DNA of 64,000 nucleotides from Bacteroides luhongzhouii (GTDB lineage Bacteria > Bacteroidota > Bacteroidia > Bacteroidales > Bacteroidaceae), in contig NZ_CP059973.1 of assembly GCF_009193295.2 (NCBI RefSeq), forward strand, positions 3,410,001 to 3,474,000, given 5' to 3'. Shown here in pieces: positions 8,522-21,754 of the stretch. The translations under genes were made by a program, and so were the position numbers. Within the stretch, counting starts at the first letter, position 1. The number at the start of each line of letters is the position of its first letter. Under the pieces are notes generated by a model. It did no database searches. It had not been told where the DNA came from and worked only from the letters and a program-made list of their open reading frames with translations.

Positions 8522-10195
8522 ATGAGAAAATACATTTATATACTTTTGACATTCTGTCTTTTGGTTTCCTGCATGGAAGATCCGACAGCAGGTGTAGTTG
8601 TACCTAAATATACCCCATCTACCGAGAAACCCGAAGAACCGGGTGAAGAACCCGGGGATGATCTTATCGACCCTGCAGAACCTCTTACCAGAGGATTTAT
8701 ACATCTGAAAGGGCGGGAACTGAAATCTTTGAACTCTATTTCCATCACAGGACTTAATGATGGCGAAAAAGTTATTCTTTCCACTTTGGCAGGACTTGCA
8801 GCGAGAGTGACTGGCGATCAGGTTTACATCAATGAGGGAGGTCCTTCTTCCGTATGGTTAAAGCAGATGCAGAATAAATACGGAATTCCAGTAAAGACTT
8901 ATAATGCTTTGGCACCATTGGTACAGCACTATGTAGAATCCGGAGTAATCAAAGGATACATTGTTTATACACCCTATTCGGAAGGAAATTCCCATTCTAT
9001 CAATGTAGCGACTTCTTTGTGTGGTTTGCTAAGAGGAATTGCAGTACCGGAATCTCAAGTGGATAAAGTAAAGGCAATGGGGGTGACAACCGAACTAATG
9101 GATGTGAGGTCTTATGATGAAAAATGGTTGTACGAAAATTATAAAGATCAGTTGGACAAGAGCCTGGCAGCCGATATGAAGCCGGAAATCTTCCACCATT
9201 TGCGCGATTATATCACAATGACTAATGCCTTTGCTTTTTATGATTACAATGCGCACAGTGATTGGTCATGGCGTACTTCTATTCTGAAAGATCTGGATAA
9301 AGGAGCTTATTGTTTCGGTTATTATGATCGGGATGAATGGGGCATGGTGAATAATGCTTCCGGGCTGGGTGTTTCTATGTTACCGACAGACCAGGCGGCT
9401 AACCTCGCCACATTGAGTAGTATTTACGATACGACAGGTTTGAAACAACGTCCTGCAACCAAAGAAGTGACTACCGAAGAAAATGTACATTATGTGACAT
9501 TCCTTGTCAGTGACGGTGATAATATTGCATTTAACCTTTGGGGGCAACAAGGATATATGGACCATGACCTGCACGGACAGTTCCCACTCGGATATACCAT
9601 TTCACCTTCTTTGTATGACTTGGCTCCGGCTGCTTTGCGCTGGTATTATGAGAACAGTAAAGAAGGCGACTATTTTGTGGCGGGACCGAGTGGCAGCAGC
9701 TATATATTCCCGAGTAAGATGCCGGATGCCGACTTGGATGATTATCTGACTAAGTTGAATGAATATGTCGATAAATCAGGTCTGAATATCTGTAACATCT
9801 TGGATCAGGGCATTATGAATAATCCAAAAATATACAACAAGTATCTGGCGCAGCCTAATATCGATGCAATCTTCTATACAGGATATGGGGAAAAAGGAGA
9901 TGGAAGAATCAAATTTTCAGATAATGGAAAGCCTGTGATTGAACAGAGAAGTGTATTATGGAAGGAAATTGACGGAGGATCCAACAGAGGTGAAGAGGCG
10001 TCTGTAATATCCCAGATTAACAGTCGTTCTGCCAATCCGCATAGTGCAGATGGATATACTTTTGTGTTTGTGCATTGTTGGACAAAGGATCAGCAAAGTA
10101 TCAAAACAGTCATTGATGGGTTGAACAGTAATGTACGTGTTGTCCCTGTGGATCAATTCGTGCAACTGGTAAAACAGAACCTGGGCCCTAAATAA
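8522..10195 (+). CDS. GxGYxYP-family putative glycoside hydrolase, lipoprotein
   Basis: 557 residues; the signal peptide ends LLVSC with an acidic residue following (CMED). A proline/glutamate-rich linker (residues 30-58) leads to a conserved N-terminal domain (LNDGEKVILSTLAGLAARVTG). The C-terminal half contains VTFLVSDGDNIAFNLWGQQ and, at residues 391-397, GSSYIFP, a variant of the signature GxGYxYP that names the family. Members sit beside mannan or host-glycan enzymes in Bacteroides and are only putatively catalytic. Here it lies between a discoidin-domain lipoprotein and a fucosidase in one operon, so a role in the same glycan is likely. Family call is good; activity is unknown. Confidence 0.8.
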   Translation: MRKYIYILLTFCLLVSCMEDPTAGVVVPKYTPSTEKPEEPGEEPGDDLIDPAEPLTRGFIHLKGRELKSLNSISITGLNDGEKVILSTLAGLAARVTGDQVYINEGGPSSVWLKQMQNKYGIPVKTYNALAPLVQHYVESGVIKGYIVYTPYSEGNSHSINVATSLCGLLRGIAVPESQVDKVKAMGVTTELMDVRSYDEKWLYENYKDQLDKSLAADMKPEIFHHLRDYITMTNAFAFYDYNAHSDWSWRTSILKDLDKGAYCFGYYDRDEWGMVNNASGLGVSMLPTDQAANLATLSSIYDTTGLKQRPATKEVTTEENVHYVTFLVSDGDNIAFNLWGQQGYMDHDLHGQFPLGYTISPSLYDLAPAALRWYYENSKEGDYFVAGPSGSSYIFPSKMPDADLDDYLTKLNEYVDKSGLNICNILDQGIMNNPKIYNKYLAQPNIDAIFYTGYGEKGDGRIKFSDNGKPVIEQRSVLWKEIDGGSNRGEEASVISQINSRSANPHSADGYTFVFVHCWTKDQQSIKTVIDGLNSNVRVVPVDQFVQLVKQNLGPK

Positions 10196-10221
10196 ATGAA
10201 CCTATTAATAAGTAATTTATT

Positions 10222-11676
10222 ATGAAGATAAAACTATTATTAGCATCGGCAGCAACTGCAATCAGCTCTTTGTCAGGGATGGCTCAACAGGCACCCGCTC
10301 CTTACGGACTGGTTCCGAGTGCCCGTCAACTGGAATGGTACAACCGCGAAATGATTGCTTTCTTTCACTTCGGTATCAATACGTTTGAGGAGTATGTGAA
10401 CGAAGGGGATGGAAAGGCAAGTACAGCTATCTTTAATCCCACAGCCCTGGATTGCAGGCAGTGGATGCAAACTTTAAAAGCAGCGGGGATTCCCGCTGCT
10501 ATTCTGACAGCCAAACATGCCGACGGCTTTTGTCTGTGGCCTAGCAAGTACACGGATTATAGTGTGAAGAATGCGACCTGGAAAAACGGTAAAGGAGATG
10601 TAGTCCGCGAGTTTGTTGATGCTTGCGAAGAGTATGGATTGAAGGCAGGGATCTATCTGGGACCTCACGACCGCCACGAACATCTTTCACCTTTATATAC
10701 AACCGAACGTTATAAGGAATATTATGCCCGCCAACTCGATGAACTGATGAGTAATTACGGCAAGATATGGGAAACATGGTGGGACGGTGCCGGAGCTGAC
10801 GAATTGACAACACCTGTTTATCATCATTGGTATAAGATTGTTCGTGAAAAGCAACCGGATTGCGTCATCTTCGGTACAAAGAATTCATATCCTTTTGCTG
10901 ATGTCCGATGGATGGGAAATGAAGCAGGAGAGGCAGGTGATCCTTGTTGGGCAATTACCGACTCGGTCGCTATTCGTGATGAGGCGCAGTATTATAAAGG
11001 TTTGAATGAGGGTATTTTGGAGGGAGATGCCTATGTGCCGGCAGAAACAGATGTTTCGATTCGCCCCAGTTGGTTCTATCATGCCGAGGAAGACACTCGT
11101 GTGAAAAGTGTTCGTGAACTTTGGGATATTTATTGCACTTCTGTCGGACGCAATAGTGTATTACTACTGAATTTCCCACCCGATAGACGTGGTTTGATTC
11201 ATCCGACCGATTCACTACATGCAGCTTTGTTGAAACAGGGAATTGATGAGACTTTCGGTACGAATTTATTGAGCGGGGCCAAAGTAAAGGCCACTAATGT
11301 ACGGGGGAGAAAGTTTGCTCCGGAGAACATGCTGGATCGTGAGAAAGAAACTTATTTTGCAGGAAAGGATGGGAAGACAAAAGCAGATGTAATTTTTTCT
11401 TTGCCAAAGAGTATTGAGTTTGATTGCCTGATGATTGAGGAAGTGATTGAATTGGGACATCGAACGACAAAATGGAGCGTGGAATATTCCGTTGACGGCA
11501 AAAACTGGATCGCTATTCCGGAAGCAACAAACAAGCAGGCTATTGGTCATAAATGGATTGTACGTTTCGCGCCAGTGAAAGCAAGTCAGGTACGTTTGCG
11601 TATTCAGGATGGTAAGGCTTGTCCGGCTATTCATACATTTGGCGTATATAAACAGGCATCTGTTTTCAAATCATAA
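10222..11676 (+). CDS. GH29 alpha-L-fucosidase with C-terminal F5/8C domain
   Basis: 484 residues with a signal peptide (ending GMAQQ). The GH29 TIM barrel spans about residues 30-330: EMIAFFHFGINTFEEYVNEG, LTAKHADGFCLWPSKYTDYS and WETWWDGAG, where Asp188 is the expected catalytic nucleophile. RNSVLLLNFPPDRRG is a further family landmark. A C-terminal discoidin-like domain (about 345-480) ends VRLRIQDGKACPAIHTFGVYK. The enzyme removes terminal alpha-L-fucose in the periplasm; the sequence style resembles the GH29-B group that prefers alpha-1,3/1,4-fucose, but this subtype is inferred. It precedes a GH2 galactosidase by 17 bases. Confidence 0.93.
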   Translation: MKIKLLLASAATAISSLSGMAQQAPAPYGLVPSARQLEWYNREMIAFFHFGINTFEEYVNEGDGKASTAIFNPTALDCRQWMQTLKAAGIPAAILTAKHADGFCLWPSKYTDYSVKNATWKNGKGDVVREFVDACEEYGLKAGIYLGPHDRHEHLSPLYTTERYKEYYARQLDELMSNYGKIWETWWDGAGADELTTPVYHHWYKIVREKQPDCVIFGTKNSYPFADVRWMGNEAGEAGDPCWAITDSVAIRDEAQYYKGLNEGILEGDAYVPAETDVSIRPSWFYHAEEDTRVKSVRELWDIYCTSVGRNSVLLLNFPPDRRGLIHPTDSLHAALLKQGIDETFGTNLLSGAKVKATNVRGRKFAPENMLDREKETYFAGKDGKTKADVIFSLPKSIEFDCLMIEEVIELGHRTTKWSVEYSVDGKNWIAIPEATNKQAIGHKWIVRFAPVKASQVRLRIQDGKACPAIHTFGVYKQASVFKS

Positions 11677-11693
11677 TATAATTAGACTATTAA

Positions 11694-15278
<3,585 letters not shown>

Positions 15279-15317
15279 GTAAAGAATAGCAGGATAACAC
15301 AATCATATATTTTAAAG

Positions 15318-15366
15318 AAAGAGCAAGCAGTTGAGTCTTATAAAAGATGAATCTGCTTGCTCTTTT
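15318..15366 (+). terminator. Rho-independent terminator of the first PUL
   Basis: Perfect 13-base arms (15318-15330 and 15353-15365, AAAGAGCAAGCAG and its complement) followed by TTTT, 40 bases after the GH2 stop codon. Confidence 0.88.
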
Positions 15367-15457
15367 GTGTATATGGGAACTGGTTTGCATGTATGATAAG
15401 CGGTCTGAATAGAACTTGATAAAACTGTCTTAGTAAGCATTTGGCTTTAATATCTTA

Positions 15458-15544
15458 TCGGCTGACTCTAGTCGTCCTATTAGACGACTATTGTTGGCTA
15501 ATAGGACGACTAGAGTTGGCTAGGTAGCCAACTGAAGTCGGCTG
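15458..15544. repeat. Palindromic element with direct-repeat ends
   Basis: Perfect 19-base inverted arms at 15465-15483 and 15498-15516 are followed by the palindrome TTGGCTAGGTAGCCAA at 15516-15531. An alternative inner hairpin GTCGTC/GACGAC (15471-15476, 15483-15488) shares the first arm. The direct repeat TCGGCTG lies at both ends (15458-15464, 15538-15544). Probably a non-coding dispersed or MITE-like element, or a structured RNA. Confidence 0.6.
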
Positions 15545-15849
15545 TTGTTGAACAAATATTTCCTATTCGGAATATATACACTATTTGCCTGTTTCTATAA
15601 TATGGCAAATAGTAGCTCTCACTGTATTGTTAGACTGTAAAATACATATCTTGTGAAGGGGTGAATAGAGGTGAATACTGTATTTAATATGAATCGTTCA
15701 CCGGAAACGTCTGTAAATGAGATGATATGGACTGTGTGAAGAACGTGGAGGACGGATAATGAAGTTAAGATTGGCAAGATTATGGAGGGATTATTACTGG
15801 ATGTAGAATAAAATTCGTAGCTTTGCTGCATCATTATATAAAGAAGATT

Positions 15850-16350
15850 ATGATCGAAGTTGTAGAATCAGCCTTACAAAAGGCTGCGGGTGAAGGAATG
15901 GATGAATTTATCCAGGCGTTTACAGATAAATATAAAGAGGTAATCGGTGGTGAATTGACTGCGGAGACAATGCCTTTGCTGACGGGAGAACAACATTCTT
16001 TGCTGGCTTATCAGATTTTTCGTGATGAGATGATGGTTGGTGGGTTCTGCCAATTGATTCAGAATGGCTATGGTGGTTATATCTTTGATAATCCGTTTGC
16101 GAAAGTGATGCGTTTGTGGGGAGCGGAAGAGTTTTCGAAATTAGTTTATAAGGCTAAGAAAATCTTTGATGCCAACCGGAAAGATTTGGAAAAGGAACGG
16201 ACGGATGATGAATTTATGGCTATGTACGAGCAATATGAAGCTTTTGATGAGTTGGAAGAAGCCTATTTAGAGATGGAAGAACAAGTCACAGCATTGATTG
16301 CAAGCTACGTAGATGATCATTTGGAACTTTTTGCAAAAATAATAAAGTAA
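15850..16350 (+). CDS. DUF4375 (DMP19-like) domain protein
   Basis: 166 acidic, cytoplasmic residues with no signal peptide. The central block LLTGEQHSLLAYQIFRDEMMVGGFCQLIQNGYGGYIFDNPFA is the hallmark of DUF4375, related to the DMP19 DNA-mimic family. The C-terminal half is helical and strongly acidic (ERTDDEFMAMYEQYEAFDELEEAYLEMEEQ). The frame is open from 15823, but the ATG at 15850 starts the conserved sequence and lies 25 bases after a TAGCTTTG promoter element. Function is unknown; acidity would be consistent with nucleic-acid mimicry, but that is speculation. It stands alone, with a separate promoter before the next gene. Confidence 0.8.
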   Translation: MIEVVESALQKAAGEGMDEFIQAFTDKYKEVIGGELTAETMPLLTGEQHSLLAYQIFRDEMMVGGFCQLIQNGYGGYIFDNPFAKVMRLWGAEEFSKLVYKAKKIFDANRKDLEKERTDDEFMAMYEQYEAFDELEEAYLEMEEQVTALIASYVDDHLELFAKIIK

Positions 16351-16403
16351 TGGATGCAGTATTTTTTAAGTACTTGCATTTATTAATTATGAATTAGAAT
16401 TTA

Positions 16404-16411
16404 TATCTTTG
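16404..16411 (+). promoter_or_regulatory. Promoter -7 element (TATCTTTG) of the NigD-like gene
   Basis: An exact TAnnTTTG match 16 bases before the start codon; the -33 TTTG box is not clear. Confidence 0.45.
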
Positions 16412-16426
16412 CAAAATCTAAAAAAT

Positions 16427-17197
16427 ATGTTTATGAAACAAGTGAAATTTTTCTTGGTGGCTTTGATGGCTGTGGTTATGGGTATGTCAGTTACTTCTTG
16501 TATGAATGGAGATGATAACCACAATGTTACAATGACTGTTCCTGTTAAGTATAATTTTGGATCATTTCTGATGGGGGATGCAACTACGAAGTTGGTTCCA
16601 ACTACAGAATTGGGCTTCTTGGATGGAAATATGTATATAATTTCATGCCAATATGACCAATCACAGGTGACAGCAAACAGCACTAGCATACCAGTTACTT
16701 TGCTAACTACTCCGCTTTGTATTGACCCTAAAGACAATGAGAGATTAAGCGCAACTAAATCAGAGCCTACTAATCCTCTTTATTCATTGGATAAGCAACA
16801 GTCAAGTCTGGTATATTATGACAAAAATACGATTGTTTTGACAATGCCATATTGGGTGAAAGTTACCAATTCCAGTGTTGAAGAATCAGAAGTAAAAAAA
16901 CACTCATTTATTCTTTACTATAATCCTGATGAAATAAAGAGTACTGATACAAAGTTGAATTTATATATTAGTCATCGTGTAAGTGATGAAGAAGGTGAGA
17001 GTGTGACTCGTTCTAATTTTACATATGCATATAGAGCATATTCAATTAGTTCAGCTCTTAATGCGTTTAGTAGTAAAACAGAAGGTAAGTTACCGAAATA
17101 TCTGGTGTTGAAAGCTCAAACCAATAATTCGAAAGATGAGTTGAAAGAAGAGAATGGAGAAACTTCGGTTGAATATGATTACGCATTTACAGAATAA
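16427..17197 (+). CDS. NigD-like lipoprotein
   Basis: About 257 residues. The signal peptide with lipobox (VVMGMSVTSC) is followed by MNGDDNHN, an acidic post-Cys stretch typical of surface-exposed Bacteroides lipoproteins. The N-terminal style (MKQVKFFLVALMAVVMG) and all-beta body resemble NigD-like proteins, which are common in Bacteroidales and lack a defined role. Starts at 16427 (MFMKQ) or 16433 (MKQ) are equally plausible. The next gene begins two bases after the stop codon, so the two are probably co-transcribed. Function unknown. Confidence 0.72.
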   Translation: MFMKQVKFFLVALMAVVMGMSVTSCMNGDDNHNVTMTVPVKYNFGSFLMGDATTKLVPTTELGFLDGNMYIISCQYDQSQVTANSTSIPVTLLTTPLCIDPKDNERLSATKSEPTNPLYSLDKQQSSLVYYDKNTIVLTMPYWVKVTNSSVEESEVKKHSFILYYNPDEIKSTDTKLNLYISHRVSDEEGESVTRSNFTYAYRAYSISSALNAFSSKTEGKLPKYLVLKAQTNNSKDELKEENGETSVEYDYAFTE

Positions 17198-17199
17198 CA

Positions 17200-17775
17200 T
17201 TGAACTACAAAGAACTATTTAACATAGCAATGAAATTGATTTCCTCTCCGGCCAAGGCCTGGGAGGAAATTTCTATGGAAGAGGATAGGCGAAAAGTATA
17301 TATGGCTTTTGTCTATCCTATGATTGGTTTATGCGGTCTGTCCGTATTCGTCGGTTCATTATTGACGAATGGATGGGGAGGTCCGCAAAGTTTCCAGATA
17401 GCTATGACCAATTGTTGCGCCGTAGCTGTAGCCCTGTTCGGTGGCTATTTTCTGGCAGCTTATGCCATAAATGAAATGGGAACAAGGATGTTTGGCATGC
17501 ATAGCAATATGCCGTTGACGCAACAGTTTGCAGGATATGCATTGGTTGTGCCTTTCCTGCTTCAGATAGTAACCGGACTATTACCTGATTTTAGAATTAT
17601 TGCTTGGTTGCTGCAGTTCTACATCGTCTATGTGGTATGGGAGGGAGTTCCTGTACTGATGGGAGTAGAAGAAAAACAACGATTAAAATACACCCTTTTG
17701 TCGTCTGCATTGTTAATACTATGTCCGGTGGTGATACAGATCGTGTTTAATAGACTGACGGCTATACTTAATTAA
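17200..17775 (+). CDS. Yip1-family integral membrane protein
   Basis: 191 residues with about five hydrophobic segments (VYPMIGLCGLSVFVGSLL, CCAVAVALFGGYFLAAYAI, FAGYALVVPFLLQIVTGLL, IIAWLLQFYIVYVVW, LLSSALLILCPVVIQIVF). The opening ELFNIAMKLISSPAKAWEEI matches the start of Yip1-domain proteins. The best start is TTG at 17200, two bases after the NigD-like stop: an in-frame TGA at 17176 blocks any longer form, and the first ATG (17230) would cut into the conserved start. Role in membrane biology unknown. It is likely part of an operon running into smpB, which starts 9 bases downstream. Confidence 0.75.
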   Translation: MNYKELFNIAMKLISSPAKAWEEISMEEDRRKVYMAFVYPMIGLCGLSVFVGSLLTNGWGGPQSFQIAMTNCCAVAVALFGGYFLAAYAINEMGTRMFGMHSNMPLTQQFAGYALVVPFLLQIVTGLLPDFRIIAWLLQFYIVYVVWEGVPVLMGVEEKQRLKYTLLSSALLILCPVVIQIVFNRLTAILN

Positions 17776-17784
17776 TGAGTAAAG

Positions 17785-18237
17785 ATGAAACAACCTCCTG
17801 TAAATATAAAGAATAAACGGGCTACGTTTGATTACGAGCTGATAGATACCTACACAGCAGGTATCGTATTGACCGGTACGGAAATAAAGTCCATTCGTTT
17901 GGGAAAAGCCAGTCTGGTAGATACGTTTTGCTATTTTACGAAAGGCGAATTGTGGGTGAAGAATATGCACATTGCCGAATATTTCTATGGATCGTACAAT
18001 AACCATACGGCACGTAGAGAGAGGAAGTTGTTGCTTAGTAAAAAAGAATTGGAGAAACTTCAGCGGGAGATGAAAAATCCCGGCTTTACGATTGTTCCTG
18101 TACGCTTGTTTATCAATGAAAAAGGTTTGGCGAAACTAGTCGTCGCTTTGGCGAAAGGTAAGAAAGAATATGATAAACGAGAATCTATAAAGGAGAAAGA
18201 TGATCGTAGAGATATGGCAAGAATGTTCAAACGGTAA
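17785..18237 (+). CDS. smpB: SsrA-binding protein SmpB
   Basis: 150 residues of normal SmpB length. The OB-fold motifs are clear: [29 protein letters not shown] near the start, [28 protein letters not shown], and the basic C-terminal tail [25 protein letters not shown] that inserts into the mRNA channel. SmpB binds tmRNA and brings it to stalled ribosomes for trans-translation. The tmRNA gene itself is not in this window. It starts 9 bases after the Yip1-like gene and is followed 86 bases later by metH; a short wobble-containing hairpin (18258-18279) lies in that gap. Confidence 0.97.
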   Translation: MKQPPVNIKNKRATFDYELIDTYTAGIVLTGTEIKSIRLGKASLVDTFCYFTKGELWVKNMHIAEYFYGSYNNHTARRERKLLLSKKELEKLQREMKNPGFTIVPVRLFINEKGLAKLVVALAKGKKEYDKRESIKEKDDRRDMARMFKR

Positions 18238-18323
18238 GTAAACCGCAATAAGATAACGCCGGACTGCGAAGAGTCTGGCAGAAGATGGCAGAGTCGGTAA
18301 TTAGGTATTAATGTGATAGGGTA

Positions 18324-21071
18324 ATGAAAAAGACAATTTCTCAAGTTGTATCCGAGCGCATCCTTATTCTGGATGGAGCAATGGGGACAATGATTCAACA
18401 ATATAACCTCAAGGAAGAAGATTTTCGTGGTGAACGGTTTGCGCATATTCCCGGACAGTTGAAAGGGAATAACGACTTATTGTGTCTCACACGTCCCGAC
18501 GTGATTCAGGATATTCATCGTAAATACCTGGAAGCAGGCGCGGATATCATCGAGACCAATACATTCAGTTCGACTACAGTTTCTATGGCTGATTATCACG
18601 TAGAAGAATACGTGCGTGAGATGAATCTGGCTGCCGTAAAACTAGCCCGTGACCTTGCCGACGAGTATACTGCAAAGAATCCCGATAAACCGCGTTTTGT
18701 AGCCGGCTCTGTAGGCCCAACCAATAAGACCTGCTCTATGAGCCCGGACGTGAACAATCCGGCTTATCGTGCTTTGAGTTACGACGAACTGGCTGCATCC
18801 TATCAGCAACAGATGGAAGCAATGCTTGAAGGTGGCGTAGACGCCATTCTGATCGAAACAATCTTTGATACCCTGAATGCCAAAGCTGCTATTTTTGCAG
18901 CCGAACAGGCAATGAAAGCAATGGGTGTCGAAGTCCCTGTCATGTTATCTGTAACGGTGTCTGATATTGGCGGACGAACATTGTCCGGTCAGACATTGGA
19001 CGCATTTCTTGCTTCTGTGCAACATGCCAATATCTTTTCTGTCGGCTTGAACTGTTCATTCGGTGCCCGTCAGTTGAAACCATTCTTGGAACAACTGGCA
19101 GCTCGTGCACCTTATTATATTAGTGCCTATCCGAATGCCGGATTACCGAATAGCCTAGGTAAGTATGACCAGACACCTGCCGATATGGCTCACGAAGTGA
19201 GAGAATATATCGAAGAAGGACTAATCAATATCATTGGTGGCTGTTGTGGAACGACAGATGCCTATATTGCCGAATATCCCGCCCTCGTGAAGGGTGCTAA
19301 ACCACACGTCCCTGCTCTTGCGCCGGATTGTATGTGGCTTTCCGGACTTGAACTATTGGAAGTCAAACCGGAAATTAACTTTGTAAATGTCGGTGAACGT
19401 TGCAACGTAGCCGGTTCTCGTAAGTTTCTCCGTCTGGTAAACGAAAAGAAATATGATGAAGCCCTCTCCATCGCCCGTCAACAAGTGGAAGACGGTGCCT
19501 TGGTGATTGACGTCAATATGGACGACGGACTGTTGGACGCAAAAACAGAGATGACTACTTTCCTGAATCTTATCATGTCCGAACCGGAAATAGCCCGTGT
19601 TCCGGTAATGATTGACTCTTCCAAATGGGAAGTGATTGAAGCCGGCTTGAAATGTCTGCAAGGAAAGTCAATCGTTAACTCCATTTCTCTGAAAGAAGGT
19701 GAGGAGGTTTTCCTCGAACATGCCCGTATCATCCGTCAATATGGAGCTGCAGCCGTCGTAATGGCTTTTGACGAGAAAGGTCAGGCAGATACAGCCGCTC
19801 GTAAGATAGAGGTTTGCGAACGGGCTTACCGTCTTTTGGTAGATAAAGTAGGCTTTAATCCTCATGATATTATTTTTGACCCCAACGTACTTGCCGTAGC
19901 CACAGGGATTGAAGAACATAATAACTATGCTGTAGATTTTATTGAAGCTACTGCATGGATCAAAAAGAACCTTCCGGGTGCTCATATTAGCGGAGGAGTC
20001 AGTAATCTTTCTTTCTCTTTCCGTGGCAACAATTATATCCGTGAGGCGATGCACGCTGTATTCCTTTATCATGCCATTCAGCAAGGAATGGACATGGGGA
20101 TTGTGAATCCGGGTACTTCCGTGTTATATAGTGATATTCCGACCGATGTATTGGAAAAGATAGAAGATGTCGTCTTGAATCGTCGTCCGGACGCAGCGGA
20201 ACGTCTGATAGAATTGGCGGAGTCTCTGAAAGCAACTATGAGCGGAACTGCCGGACAACCAGCCGTCAAACAAGATGCGTGGAGAGAAGAATCCGTTCAG
20301 GAACGCTTGAAATATGCCTTGATGAAAGGAATTGGAGATTTCCTTGAACAGGATTTGGCGGAAGCATTGCCGCTTTATGATAAAGCAGTTGATGTGATTG
20401 AAGGGCCGTTGATGGATGGAATGAATTATGTAGGCGAGTTGTTTGGTGCCGGTAAAATGTTTCTTCCCCAGGTTGTGAAGACTGCCCGTACGATGAAAAA
20501 AGCCGTAGCTATCCTGCAACCGATTATCGAATCGGAAAAAGTGGAAGGAAGCGCTGCGGCTGGAAAAGTGTTGCTGGCAACTGTAAAGGGAGATGTGCAC
20601 GATATCGGAAAAAATATTGTAGCGGTAGTGATGGCTTGCAATGGTTATGATATTGTAGACTTGGGAGTGATGGTGCCGGCGGAAACCATTGTGCAGCGTG
20701 CTGTTGAAGAAAAAGTGGATATGATCGGATTGAGTGGCTTGATTACTCCCTCTTTGGAAGAAATGGCGCATGTGGCTTTGGAACTCGAAAAAGCAGGACT
20801 GGATATTCCTCTTCTGATTGGTGGGGCTACTACATCGAAAATGCATACGGCATTGAAGATTGCTCCTGTCTATCACGCTCCGGTGGTACATCTGAAAGAT
20901 GCTTCTCAGAATGCAAGTGTTGCTTCTAAATTGTTGAATCCACAGTTGAAAGCTGAATTGGTGAATGAACTGAATAGCGAATACGAGGCACTTCGTGAAA
21001 AAAGCGGTCTGCTGAAACGTGAAACTGTTTCATTGGAAGAGGCGCAGAAAAATAAGTTGAATCTGTTTTAA
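18324..21071 (+). CDS. metH: Cobalamin-dependent methionine synthase lacking the activation domain
   Basis: 915 residues. Domains in order: homocysteine-binding barrel (about 1-325; zinc ligands in GLNCSFGA and IIGGCCGTT), methyltetrahydrofolate-binding barrel (about 345-620; [24 protein letters not shown]), cap domain (about 650-745) and B12-binding Rossmann domain (about 750-880) with DVHDIGKN, where His759 is the lower axial cobalt ligand. The protein stops about 40 residues later (AQKNKLNLF), so the C-terminal AdoMet-dependent reactivation domain of roughly 330 residues in E. coli MetH is absent. It transfers methyl from methyl-THF to homocysteine. No B12 riboswitch fits the 86-base upstream gap. 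Confidence 0.96.
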   Translation: MKKTISQVVSERILILDGAMGTMIQQYNLKEEDFRGERFAHIPGQLKGNNDLLCLTRPDVIQDIHRKYLEAGADIIETNTFSSTTVSMADYHVEEYVREMNLAAVKLARDLADEYTAKNPDKPRFVAGSVGPTNKTCSMSPDVNNPAYRALSYDELAASYQQQMEAMLEGGVDAILIETIFDTLNAKAAIFAAEQAMKAMGVEVPVMLSVTVSDIGGRTLSGQTLDAFLASVQHANIFSVGLNCSFGARQLKPFLEQLAARAPYYISAYPNAGLPNSLGKYDQTPADMAHEVREYIEEGLINIIGGCCGTTDAYIAEYPALVKGAKPHVPALAPDCMWLSGLELLEVKPEINFVNVGERCNVAGSRKFLRLVNEKKYDEALSIARQQVEDGALVIDVNMDDGLLDAKTEMTTFLNLIMSEPEIARVPVMIDSSKWEVIEAGLKCLQGKSIVNSISLKEGEEVFLEHARIIRQYGAAAVVMAFDEKGQADTAARKIEVCERAYRLLVDKVGFNPHDIIFDPNVLAVATGIEEHNNYAVDFIEATAWIKKNLPGAHISGGVSNLSFSFRGNNYIREAMHAVFLYHAIQQGMDMGIVNPGTSVLYSDIPTDVLEKIEDVVLNRRPDAAERLIELAESLKATMSGTAGQPAVKQDAWREESVQERLKYALMKGIGDFLEQDLAEALPLYDKAVDVIEGPLMDGMNYVGELFGAGKMFLPQVVKTARTMKKAVAILQPIIESEKVEGSAAAGKVLLATVKGDVHDIGKNIVAVVMACNGYDIVDLGVMVPAETIVQRAVEEKVDMIGLSGLITPSLEEMAHVALELEKAGLDIPLLIGGATTSKMHTALKIAPVYHAPVVHLKDASQNASVASKLLNPQLKAELVNELNSEYEALREKSGLLKRETVSLEEAQKNKLNLF

Positions 21072-21083
21072 ATAGTATCACTA

Positions 21084-21686
21084 ATGAAAAAGATTTTCTC
21101 TTTTTTATGTCTGATTGCGGCAATAGTTGTTGCTATGAGTGCATGTTCTTCTGCCAAAGAAGAAAAAGGAACGTCCGGAATCGGAAATGCTGCTTTGGAT
21201 AATATCTTCGCGCGTAAAAGTGTGCGTGCTTATCTGAATAAGGGAGTGGAGAAAGAGAAAATAGACTTGATGCTTCGTGCCGGAATGGCTGCACCTTCGG
21301 GCAAAGATGTCCGTCCTTGGGAGTTTATAGTAGTATCCGATCGTGCCAAACTGGATTCAATGGCTGCTGCGCTTCCTTATGCAAAGATGTTAACCCAGGC
21401 CCGTAACGCTATCATCGTTTGCGGAGATTCTGTACGTTCGTCTTATTGGTATTTGGATTGTTCAGCAGCAGCGCAAAATATTCTGCTGGCTGCCGAAAGT
21501 CTGGGACTGGGGGCTGTATGGACAGCTGCCTATCCTTATGAAGACCGTATGCAAGTAGTACGCAAATATACTAATCTACCTGATAACATTCTTCCGCTTT
21601 GTGTCATTCCTTTCGGCTACCCGGCTACAAAAGAGAACCCGAAACAGAAATTTGACGAGAAAAAGATACATTATAATCAGTATTAG
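21084..21686 (+). CDS. Nitroreductase-family lipoprotein
   Basis: 200 residues with an N-terminal lipoprotein signal (IVVAMSACSS) followed by a nitroreductase fold: IFARKSVRAYLNKGVEKEKIDLMLRAGMAAPSGKDVRPWEFIVV is the FMN-binding start, and GLGAVWTAAYPYEDRMQVV and LPLCVIPFGYPA are conserved later blocks. Such proteins are FMN-dependent NAD(P)H oxidoreductases. An exported, lipid-anchored form is unusual because the cofactors are cytosolic, but the signal is clear. It starts 12 bases after metH and is probably co-transcribed. Substrate unknown. Confidence 0.85.
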   Translation: MKKIFSFLCLIAAIVVAMSACSSAKEEKGTSGIGNAALDNIFARKSVRAYLNKGVEKEKIDLMLRAGMAAPSGKDVRPWEFIVVSDRAKLDSMAAALPYAKMLTQARNAIIVCGDSVRSSYWYLDCSAAAQNILLAAESLGLGAVWTAAYPYEDRMQVVRKYTNLPDNILPLCVIPFGYPATKENPKQKFDEKKIHYNQY

Positions 21687-21697
21687 TAAGCAAAAGT

Positions 21698-21727
21698 TTT
21701 GTCTTTTCAATAATTTCCTTACATTTG
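21698..21727 (+). promoter_or_regulatory. Bacteroides-type promoter of the symporter unit
   Basis: TTTG at 21698-21701, an 18-base spacer and TACATTTG at 21720-21727. Predicted start near 21734, about 20 bases before the 41-codon gene at 21755. Confidence 0.7.
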
Positions 21728-21754
21728 CAACGCTAATTAAAATCTGATACGCAA

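Larger units (their letters stand above)
15279..15849. other. 571-base intergenic region
   Basis: It contains the PUL terminator (15318-15366), a compact palindromic element (15458-15544), a TAGCTTTG promoter -7 match at 15818-15825 for the DUF4375 gene, and no convincing coding sequence on either strand. Confidence 0.7.

Noticed and set aside
15458..15544. CRISPR-like repeat
   Set aside because: Only one palindromic unit is present, with no regularly spaced copies or cas genes.
17785..18323. tmRNA (ssrA) near smpB
   Set aside because: No tRNA-like ends or tag-coding frame were found around smpB.
18238..18323. Cobalamin riboswitch before metH
   Set aside because: The gap of 86 bases is too short and only a small wobble hairpin (18258-18279) is visible.
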